Positions 26,600-32,953 of a stretch of DNA of 64,000 nucleotides are shown here, piece after piece (the first letter of the stretch is position 1; each line of letters opens with the position of its first letter). The notes under the pieces are model-generated. The model saw only the letters and a program-made list of their open reading frames with translations. It had not been told where the DNA came from and did no database searches. A program made the translations under genes and the position numbers. The DNA comes from Capnocytophaga sputigena. GTDB taxonomy: Bacteria > Bacteroidota > Bacteroidia > Flavobacteriales > Flavobacteriaceae. Where the stretch lies: the NCBI RefSeq assembly GCF_900446695.1, contig NZ_UAVP01000008.1, positions 372,001 through 436,000 on the forward strand, written 5' to 3'.

Positions 26600-27391
26600 T
26601 TAGGGTTTAGTGGCAATTGCTTTTTGATAGAGTTGTTCGGCTACATCCCAATCGATTACGTTGAAAAAGTTGTTGATGTAATCGCCGCGGCGGTTTTGGT
26701 ATTTCAAGTAATAAGCGTGTTCCCAAACGTCCATTGCTAATACAGGAATACCCGATACACCCAACCCTGGCATCAATGGGTTATCTTGATTGGCAGTGCT
26801 CACGACTTGCAATTTACCGTTATTAACTACTAACCAAGCCCAACCAGAACCAAAGCGTTTAGCTCCTGCTTCGGCAAAGGCTTTTTTGAAGTTCTCAAAG
26901 CTACCAAAATCGCGGTCGATAGCAGCTGCTAATGCTCCTTTAGGACTTCCGCCACTGCGTGACATCCCTGCAAAATACATATTGTGATTGAAGTAACCAC
27001 CAGCATTGTTACGCAAGGTTGCATTGTTCATATCAAGCGTGCGAAGGAGTTCCTCGATGCTCATTTGCGCTTGAGGGGTACCAGCTACTGCCTTGTTGAG
27101 GTTGTTCAAATAAGCTACGTAGTGTTTAGAGAAATGGATGAACATTGTTTCCTCATCAATATATTCTTCTAAACTGGAATATTTGTATTTTAGAGGTACA
27201 ATAGCAAAAGCCCCTGCTTCGGCTTTTACATCTTTAGGATCACCATAGTTAGAGCCTCTTTGGACGCCTATAACGGTCTCTTCCTGTGCTTTTTTAGTTT
27301 TTGATTTTTTCTTCTGAGCGTAAAGGTCACCAGAAGTGAAGGCTGTAGCCAAAGCTACGGCGCTGAGTGTGATTGCGTTTTTGAGTTTCAT
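26600..27391 (-). CDS. Exported Fe/Mn superoxide dismutase
   Basis: 263 residues, longer than cytosolic enzymes because of an N-terminal signal peptide (residues 1-25, DLYAQ cleavage) and a Lys-rich linker KKKSKTKK. The Fe/Mn ligands are visible: His86 (FIHFSKHY), His136 (YFNHNMYF), Asp221 and His225 (MDVWEHAYY). GSGWAWLVV is the family core. It converts superoxide to oxygen and peroxide, here presumably in the periplasm or at the envelope. Metal preference cannot be read safely. Structured repeats lie downstream. Confidence 0.93.
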   Translation of the reverse strand: MKLKNAITLSAVALATAFTSGDLYAQKKKSKTKKAQEETVIGVQRGSNYGDPKDVKAEAGAFAIVPLKYKYSSLEEYIDEETMFIHFSKHYVAYLNNLNKAVAGTPQAQMSIEELLRTLDMNNATLRNNAGGYFNHNMYFAGMSRSGGSPKGALAAAIDRDFGSFENFKKAFAEAGAKRFGSGWAWLVVNNGKLQVVSTANQDNPLMPGLGVSGIPVLAMDVWEHAYYLKYQNRRGDYINNFFNVIDWDVAEQLYQKAIATKP

Positions 27392-27507
27392 ATAATAAAT
27401 TAATTTATTTAGGTGTCAAGTTAATGGCATATTAACAGAGATTGGAAAATAGGTTTTCTTTCAATCAATCTTTTTATTAGATTGTTAAAGTGTTAGGATA
27501 TACGGAC

Positions 27508-27996
27508 TTATTCATTGAAAAAAATGTCAATAATTTTATCATCTATTTGTATTTCTATAGGATATAACTCTTTTGTCTTTCCGCCCTGTTTGTATAAAAT
27601 CAATGTCCAAGGATTGTCTTTGGATACCTGAATTATTTTTTCCCCTATTTTTAAGATTTCGCCTATTTTTATGTTTATTGTATCTATTCTTTTTTCTAAT
27701 GCAAGATCGCTTGCCATTGTCATATAAAAAGTAGCATCGTCTACCGTTGTATAGAAATCATCATCTTTTGACACATTCTTTAGGCTATCAAGGTAAAATA
27801 AGGTTGGTTCCACAAAGATAACATAATTCTTATCCTTTATTTCCCTTGTAATCCTCTCATCGGTTATTTCTTGTACATAATCTGCTTCCTCAATGGTATC
27901 TATATCATTTTCAATATAGTTGTTTTCTTGGGTGTTGTTATTGTTACAAGAAAATAACAATAAACACGCTGAAATAAAATAATAAATCTTTACCAT
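27508..27996 (-). CDS. Small lipoprotein, island gene 1
   Basis: 162 residues. Lipoprotein signal ending in LLLFSC followed by NNNNTQ, identical in sequence to that of the neighbour at 28006-28524 although the mature parts are unrelated. The mature part is acidic (NDIDTIEEADYVQEITDERI) and beta-rich at the C-terminus. Function unknown; no family recognised. It is the last gene of a same-strand series and is A+T-rich compared with the flanking housekeeping genes. Confidence 0.7.
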   Translation of the reverse strand: MVKIYYFISACLLLFSCNNNNTQENNYIENDIDTIEEADYVQEITDERITREIKDKNYVIFVEPTLFYLDSLKNVSKDDDFYTTVDDATFYMTMASDLALEKRIDTINIKIGEILKIGEKIIQVSKDNPWTLILYKQGGKTKELYPIEIQIDDKIIDIFFNE

Positions 27997-28012
27997 CTGA
28001 ATATTTTAAAAT
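27927..28012. repeat. Duplicated lipoprotein 5' cassette, copy 1
   Basis: 86 bases covering the leader, start codon, signal peptide and first mature codons. It matches 28455-28540 with only about five substitutions, all inside the coding part; the leader up to TATTTTAAAAT is unchanged. Confidence 0.85.
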
Positions 28013-28524
28013 ATAATATCATCAATGATGTACCTGTCTTTCTTTTTAGCAACTTTTAATTGTATGCTATCATATCTGTTATCATAAAAGTTAAAAAGAT
28101 ACACATTATATCTTTTTGAATTTATCTTCTTTACCTTAATAGAGTCCAACCATTCTATGAAAACATCTTGGGCATTTACAATAAGATCCATATCTAGATC
28201 TTCCGAGGGCTCTATTTTTTTTATTAATTTATTTGATAAATATCTTTTCTTAATTCTTATCAATTCTTCTTGACAATCAGGACAAAGCATTTTATCTTGC
28301 AGCCTGATATACTTGTCATAAAATTCTAAAATCATCTTTGTAGCTTCATCAGTTTCTTCTTTAGGCACTTGAATTGGTGCAATTGTATCTTTTTCTACTA
28401 TGGTATCTCTTTTGATAGAGGAAATAGTATCTCTAATATCATCAGAAGATGATACTTGGGTATTGTTATTATTGCAAGAAAACAACAATAAACACGCCGA
28501 AATAAAATAATAAATCTTTACCAT
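28006..28524 (-). CDS. Small lipoprotein, island gene 2
   Basis: 172 residues. It has the same signal peptide and NNNNTQ mature start as the downstream neighbour, then diverges completely. The mature body has IKRDTIVEKDTIAPI, LCPDCQEELIRIKKRYL (a CxxC pair) and a C-terminal beta region (YNVYLFNFYDNRYDSIQLKVAKKKDRYIIDDI). This resembles NTF2/DUF-type secreted domains but cannot be assigned. Function unknown. Separated from the downstream gene by 9 bases. Confidence 0.7.
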   Translation of the reverse strand: MVKIYYFISACLLLFSCNNNNTQVSSSDDIRDTISSIKRDTIVEKDTIAPIQVPKEETDEATKMILEFYDKYIRLQDKMLCPDCQEELIRIKKRYLSNKLIKKIEPSEDLDMDLIVNAQDVFIEWLDSIKVKKINSKRYNVYLFNFYDNRYDSIQLKVAKKKDRYIIDDIIF

Positions 28525-28540
28525 CTGAATATTTTAAAAT
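28455..28540. repeat. Duplicated lipoprotein 5' cassette, copy 2
   Basis: Partner of 27927-28012. It abuts the TTGAGGTATC repeat beginning at 28540, so two duplicated segments meet here. Confidence 0.85.
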
Positions 28541-28607
28541 TGAGGTATCTATTTAGCTACATACTAATTGACTTTGGGAAACGGGAGAACGTTCTACAAT
28601 TCTTTTC
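28540..28607. repeat. 68-bp island repeat, copy 1
   Basis: Begins TTGAGGTATCTATTTAGC and ends CTACAATTCTTTTC. It is identical to 29841-29908 except one base (A/G at the 8th position). On the minus strand it encodes a C-terminal tail ending RTFSRFPKSISM-stop. Confidence 0.92.
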
Positions 28608-28745
28608 TCCAACCTCTACTTTTATAGGGCTTTTACTCACTTCAACTTGCTTACTTTCAAAACTAAGTTCAAAAGTATTCGTTTCTTTCTTGCCTGCGTA
28701 GGCTTCTACTTTTATGTAATAATTTTGTGTTTCTGAATCTTCTTT
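28557..28745 (-). pseudogene. Detached 3' part of an exported/lipoprotein gene
   Basis: An open stretch of 62 codons without start codon, ending TAG at 28557-28559. It is in the same frame as the upstream gene 28746-29279 and follows its TAA immediately. Contains NYYIKVEAYAGKK, FELSFESKQVEVSKSP and the tail CRTFSRFPKSISM. It looks like the end of a beta-rich domain. Either it was cut off by a nonsense change or recombination, or it is a translated continuation by readthrough. The last 15 codons recur at 29841-29908. Confidence 0.6.
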
Positions 28746-29279
28746 TTAATCCACTTGATCTTCATAGGTATAATACTTTAATCCTGAATCTTTTACTTTT
28801 TCTTTTTCAATATAAAAATCTGGGTCATCTTCTATTACATCATTTGTTATAGAAAAATATTTATCTTTTCTTTTGATATGATAAGTATATCTATTGCTGT
28901 ATATGTTACCCCACTCATATAATTTTGGGTCATCCTCATACTGAGACTCTTCCCCTATATGTATGTTTACTACCCCTGAAATAGTATCTATTTTATTGAT
29001 TTTTAAAAGAAACCAATCCATCGATATTTTATCTATCAAAAGATTGTCTCTAATCTCTACATAACTAAAAGTGTCTATTTCAAGCCTTTTATGGTCTTCA
29101 TTAAAGAGAACACGATAATATAACTTTGTGAGGTTATACTTAGTTTTTTGAGGTATAGGACTTTTATATGGTTCTCTTATTGTATCTTCTTCTGTTAAGT
29201 AAGTTGAACTATCATAATTTACTCTGTTTTTACAAGATATTATTGAGATTGCAACAAATAGTATTATAATTCTTTTCAT
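28746..29279 (-). CDS. Small lipoprotein, island gene 3
   Basis: 177 residues from ATG at 29277-29279 (MKRIIILFVAISIISC); a longer in-frame start would precede the signal with polar residues and is unlikely. Lipobox IISC. Mature body: NLTKLYYRVLFNEDHKRLEIDTFSYVEIRD, then ISGVVNIHIGEES and a YTYHIKRKDKYFSITNDV segment. The C-terminus is acidic, ending YYTYEDQVD. Function unknown. Its TAA is followed in frame by the detached tail at 28557-28745. Confidence 0.65.
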   Translation of the reverse strand: MKRIIILFVAISIISCKNRVNYDSSTYLTEEDTIREPYKSPIPQKTKYNLTKLYYRVLFNEDHKRLEIDTFSYVEIRDNLLIDKISMDWFLLKINKIDTISGVVNIHIGEESQYEDDPKLYEWGNIYSNRYTYHIKRKDKYFSITNDVIEDDPDFYIEKEKVKDSGLKYYTYEDQVD

Positions 29280-29342
29280 ATTTTTTAATACATCTCCCCA
29301 TTGCTCGCTTGATAACAATGTTGCTTAAACATTTCCAATCTA

Positions 29343-29825
29343 TTATTCAGTTTGAACTTTAATAAAATAATAATCTAAATAATCTCTCATATAATCCTCT
29401 ATCCATTCTTTTTGTAATCTATCATTAGATAGTAGGTTGTAATAGGCTTTCTTTAAATTTTTATTTGACACATTATATAATTTATAACATTTAGACACTA
29501 TCAAATAACCATTATAATAACTATTCTGAACACCTTCAAATCTCTTTTTGTATTTGTTGTGATAAGTCTCTAACACCTTCTTTATTTCTTCTTTTTCGAA
29601 AAATCGGGGTAATGGTTCTAGATGATTAAATGTGGTTGTGTAGTTATCTTCAAATGTTTCTGTGTATAAATAAGTATCATTACAATTACAAAAACCATAA
29701 AAAACGAATTGTTCAAAAGATTTACTATCGTTTTGTAATTTTAAGTACGTCTTACTAATCAGTTCTTTGTTTTGAGCATTACAAAAAATGCTAAAAAAGA
29801 CTATTATAATGTTTAACAATTTCAT
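29343..29825 (-). CDS. Small exported protein, island gene 4
   Basis: 160 residues from ATG at 29823-29825 (MKLLNIIIVFFSIFCNAQ). The signal peptide has a possible SPI site at NAQ; FC-NAQ is not a standard lipobox. Body includes FVFYGFCNCNDTYLY, LPRFFEKEEIKKVLETYHNKYKKR and a helical C-terminus LKKAYYNLLSNDRLQKEWIEDYM. Cys-rich for its size. No family recognised. It lies directly next to the second 68-bp repeat copy. Confidence 0.62.
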   Translation of the reverse strand: MKLLNIIIVFFSIFCNAQNKELISKTYLKLQNDSKSFEQFVFYGFCNCNDTYLYTETFEDNYTTTFNHLEPLPRFFEKEEIKKVLETYHNKYKKRFEGVQNSYYNGYLIVSKCYKLYNVSNKNLKKAYYNLLSNDRLQKEWIEDYMRDYLDYYFIKVQTE

Positions 29826-29840
29826 ATTCAATTATTTTAA

Positions 29841-29908
29841 TTGAGGTGTCTATTTAGCTACATACTAATTGACTTTGGGAAACGGGAGAACGTTCTACAA
29901 TTCTTTTC
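29841..29908. repeat. 68-bp island repeat, copy 2
   Basis: 67 of 68 bases identical to 28540-28607. The tail-coding frame is open for only 18 codons here (about 15 homologous), preceded by an in-frame stop. Confidence 0.92.
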
Positions 29909-29983
29909 ATTAATTTGTTAAAGATAGTATCTTTATTTTGTGAGCGATTAATTCTAAAACTGTATTCCGCTAAATATCGGTCT

Positions 29984-30184
29984 ATGTTAAATTCTGATAC
30001 CCAAGAATATATATCTCAAATCCTCTCCTTTACTGATGCTAATGGCAACGACACTACCAAAGAACAGGTAGAAGCCAATTATCGCCAGATAAAGTTAGAT
30101 GTCATTGAAATCATTGAACGCGAGAAAGAACGTATCGCCAACGACCCTGAGCTAAGGCATTTGGTGGAGAAAGAGGGAGAATAA
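29984..30184 (+). CDS. Small uncharacterised protein
   Basis: 66 residues from ATG at 29984 (MLNSDTQEYISQIL); a TTG at 29915 in the same frame gives a longer version. The sequence is a charged helical protein with FTDANGNDTTKEQVEANYRQIKLDVIEIIEREKERI and no signal peptide. It is the only plus-strand gene in the island. The more balanced codon use from 30035 onward looks unlike the A+T-rich neighbours. It may be the intact end of a larger lost gene. No family recognised. Confidence 0.45.
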   Translation: MLNSDTQEYISQILSFTDANGNDTTKEQVEANYRQIKLDVIEIIEREKERIANDPELRHLVEKEGE

Positions 30185-30227
30185 ACAAAAAAGGCTATCC
30201 GCTTAAAATTTGGATGGTCATATTCTC

Positions 30228-30848
30228 TCAATAGCAAGGTTCATTTTTATTAAATAAGCAATGAGGAAAGCGGACATCTATGGAATCGCTTAATTGGTAT
30301 GCTTTAATGCTATCTATTTTTCCATTTTCATTATAATATTTCCATTCGCCGTATTTATAGTGGTTCACAACTTTTCCTTCTTCTCTTATTTTACCTTCTT
30401 TATAGTAATAATCCTTCCAATAACCATTCCCATTTGTAAAATATGTCCGATATAATATTTGTCTATCTGTATTATATACTATATATTTTCCCGCCATTTT
30501 ACTTTTCTTATAATAGATTTCTTTTAAAGGCATATCTGGATTTATTGTATATATGCCTTCTAAATATCCATTTATGATTTTAATACATTCAAGTTCAATT
30601 CTTTTATTATCTATATAAAACCATTTATATATATGATAGTCAGAAGGTACTATTGTATCATTTACACGTAGGAATTTTCCGTTGCTATTAAAATAATAAT
30701 CTCTAACAAAATGATCTACACTTATGTCATACCCTGTAGCTCTCCTATCTATAATAATTACATATTCAGGAGGCAACCTATATATTATTATAGGTTTGCA
30801 AGCACAAAAGGTAAAAAAAAACAGATATAATAATTTATTTTTTGGCAT
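30228..30848 (-). CDS. MORN/YwqK-like lipoprotein, island gene 6
   Basis: 206 residues from ATG at 30846-30848 (MPKNKLLYLFFFTFCAC); a start 6 codons upstream is possible. Lipobox FCAC. The C-terminal half has MORN_2-type units (GYWKDYYYKEGKIREEG, YKYGEWKYYNENGKID), i.e. the G-x-W-x-x-Y-x-x-x-G-K pattern of proteins annotated as YwqK-family antitoxin components. That annotation is historical and does not prove toxin neutralisation. A -7-like TACCTTTG lies at 30985-30992. Confidence 0.7.
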   Translation of the reverse strand: MPKNKLLYLFFFTFCACKPIIIYRLPPEYVIIIDRRATGYDISVDHFVRDYYFNSNGKFLRVNDTIVPSDYHIYKWFYIDNKRIELECIKIINGYLEGIYTINPDMPLKEIYYKKSKMAGKYIVYNTDRQILYRTYFTNGNGYWKDYYYKEGKIREEGKVVNHYKYGEWKYYNENGKIDSIKAYQLSDSIDVRFPHCLFNKNEPCY

Positions 30849-31003
30849 AATATTTCTTAGTTTCACTTTGCATTATATCAATCTGATATTTATTAAAAAA
30901 CTTCTGATCTTTGTGATCATAATCCAATTTATAGGATAATGGGTGAGTAGGTTGTTCATTGTTCTATCTTGTTTTTTTGTTTTGCAAAGGTAAGGGTTTT
31001 TAT

Positions 31004-31885
31004 TTAAGGTTTATAGTCTTCCCAGCCATATTTTCTATATTCAGGAGCAGGAGAAAATTCAGCTGCACCCCAATCTAAGTCTCCTGAGCAAGGGATACGA
31101 CAAATACCCCAATTAGCTACTTTTTTAACTCCTGTCTTATAACTTGTCCAAGTCCCTACAAATTGGTTGTTTCTATAGTCATCTGAATATTCTTCAATAT
31201 CATCAAATAAAAACACTCCTTTATTGTTAATATACCATCTTAATAAAACCTTTCCTTCAAAGATACCCGTAGCTGATAATTTTTTATCTTCTCTAAAATA
31301 ATAATCAGCAATAATAATTCCTTGTGATTTTATTTTCCCCACCATATCATCCTCTAAACCTCTAGAATGCTCTGCAAAAAAATATACATGTTTGATTTTT
31401 ATATCTCCTTCAAACAATCTTACATTTTTACCAACTTTTGTTTTCCCTTTTGCTATATAAAGACTATCATTTGTTGTTGATTTTTCTATTTTTAGAAAAT
31501 TAATCTCTAATCTTCTTTTAATCTTTATATCAATAAACCCAATATAAGGAATAACCCCATAAGGAAAAGATGGTTTAGAGAGCATTGAACTTATATCAAT
31601 GTTCCCTAAATCAAGTCTTCCTTTGCTATTAAAACCGCCATTTGTATAGCCCATCTCTTCCTTAATAAAATCTTCAAAATCACAATGTTCTTGTGCATTA
31701 GATATGGTATCAGATTTGGTATCAGATTTGGTATCAGATTTGGTATCAGATATGGTATCAGATATGGTATCAGATTCGATACTTAATAATTCATTTTGTG
31801 GATCTTTTTCAGTGTTATTATTAACAACATTTTCACAAGAACTCACTGTCCCTATTAAAAATAAACTAATAAGTAATAATTTCAT
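31004..31885 (-). CDS. Lipoprotein with SDT tandem repeats, island gene 7
   Basis: 293 residues. Lipobox VSSC (Cys about 17). Residues about 38-61 are six tandem SDT(I/K) units encoded by a 12-bp microsatellite. The rest has GYTNGGFNSKGRLDLG, DIKIKRRLEINFL, FEGDIKIKHVYFF, then EGKVLLRWYINNKGVF and RNNQFVGTWTSYKTG, which loosely follow the MORN_2 style of the two neighbours. Ends GWEDYKP. Function unknown; the SDT stretch probably acts as a flexible stalk from the lipid anchor. Confidence 0.68.
   Translation of the reverse strand: MKLLLISLFLIGTVSSCENVVNNNTEKDPQNELLSIESDTISDTISDTKSDTKSDTKSDTISNAQEHCDFEDFIKEEMGYTNGGFNSKGRLDLGNIDISSMLSKPSFPYGVIPYIGFIDIKIKRRLEINFLKIEKSTTNDSLYIAKGKTKVGKNVRLFEGDIKIKHVYFFAEHSRGLEDDMVGKIKSQGIIIADYYFREDKKLSATGIFEGKVLLRWYINNKGVFLFDDIEEYSDDYRNNQFVGTWTSYKTGVKKVANWGICRIPCSGDLDWGAAEFSPAPEYRKYGWEDYKP
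31701..31772. repeat. 12-bp coding microsatellite, six units
   Basis: Six tandem copies of GAT(A/T)TGGTATCA, followed by a degenerate seventh. The 12-bp unit keeps the frame, so slippage would lengthen or shorten the SDT stalk without breaking the gene. Confidence 0.92.
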
Positions 31886-31999
31886 ATATTATTGTTTTTT
31901 TTGTTTTTTCATTTGTTTTTTAAGATATTTATGCAATATAAAATAGAATTTACCTTTGTGTTATTATTTTTATTCCATTAACTTGATAATCAAAAAATT

Positions 32000-32062
32000 T
32001 AATTGAGGTGTCAAAGTATTTTCAGAGTGTAAATATATGAAATTATTTTGACACCTCAATTA
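32000..32062. repeat. Long inverted repeat with TTGAGGTGTC ends
   Basis: AATTGAGGTGTCAAA (32001-32015) and its exact complement TTTGACACCTCAATT (32047-32061), extendable by one pair, enclose 31 bases. The TTGAGGTGTC word is shared with the starts of the 68-bp repeats. It could serve as a terminator for the MORN gene's opposite strand or be a recombination site. No adjacent T-tract of normal length. Confidence 0.8.
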
Positions 32063-32093
32063 GTTTATTTAGGGGTTAGGGGGATTAGAATTT

Positions 32094-32909
32094 TTAGTTG
32101 TAATTAACAGTTTTTACGACATTATCGTGGTCGTAAGTTTCTTCAGAGGTGAGTCGACCGGCTTGGTTATAGTATTTCCAAACACCCTCTTTTCTGTTGT
32201 TTTTATAAGTACCTTCTTCGGTGATTTTACCATTAGGATAATAGATAACGCTTTTTCCGTTTTTCTTACCATCCTTATAGGGTATTTCAGAATATAACTT
32301 ACCATTGGAATGATAGGTTTTATACAGAACGAGCTCACCATTTTCTTTCAAAAGTTCTTTTGACAAATAGCCTTCTCTTTGGTAATACTTTTGAGAGCCA
32401 TCTTCTTTGCCTTCTTTGTAAGTGTGTTCTTCAGAGAGTTTGCCATTATCGTAATATATGCGCAGGGTGTAATTTTTTTCGCCTTTGTAATCAGATTCTG
32501 ACTGCAACCACTCGGCATCGTCATCCCAAAGTTGCCATTTGCCCCAAGGCTTTCCATCCTTGTAATTTTTGAGGGATATGAGTTTTCCTTTATCGTTGTA
32601 ATACTTCCAAGTACCGTCGTTTTTACCATTCTTGTAGTGTTCCTCGGCGGTGAGTTTACCTTCATCATTATAGCGTTTGTAAGCACCATTGATGCGCCCC
32701 TCTACAAAGGTTGCTTCGTAATAGGCACCGCCGCTCATCACTACTTTGTAAGCCCCGTCAAGAGGTTCATCGGTAGTGTAGAGTTTGAAAAACTTCTCAC
32801 CTGCAAATACTTGCTGACGGACATCTCTTTCAGGGAGTAGTTTTTGGGCAAATGAGATGCTGACAAGCAGCAAACTAATGGATAAAAATAGAGATTTCAT
32901 ATTTTTCAA
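32094..32909 (-). CDS. Exported MORN_2-repeat (YwqK-family) protein
   Basis: 271 residues. Type I signal peptide (LLLVSISFAQ). The body is made of about eight MORN_2 units of roughly 23-25 residues: NGAYKRYNDEGKLTAEEHYKNG, DGTWKYYNDKGKLISLKNYKDG, GKWQLWDDD, LRIYYDNGKLSEEHTYKEG, YHSNGKLYSEIPYKDG, EGVWKYYNQAGRLTSEETY. Annotated in databases as toxin-antitoxin YwqK family antitoxin, although many such proteins have no known partner. Base composition is closer to the core genome than to the island genes downstream. Confidence 0.85.
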   Translation of the reverse strand: MKNMKSLFLSISLLLVSISFAQKLLPERDVRQQVFAGEKFFKLYTTDEPLDGAYKVVMSGGAYYEATFVEGRINGAYKRYNDEGKLTAEEHYKNGKNDGTWKYYNDKGKLISLKNYKDGKPWGKWQLWDDDAEWLQSESDYKGEKNYTLRIYYDNGKLSEEHTYKEGKEDGSQKYYQREGYLSKELLKENGELVLYKTYHSNGKLYSEIPYKDGKKNGKSVIYYPNGKITEEGTYKNNRKEGVWKYYNQAGRLTSEETYDHDNVVKTVNYN

Positions 32910-32953
32910 TTAACAATTAATAATTAACAATCAGTAAATATGTTGTACTGAGA

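Noticed and set aside
31701..31772. CRISPR-like array
   Set aside because: Units are directly contiguous 12-mers with no spacers and lie inside a lipoprotein gene.
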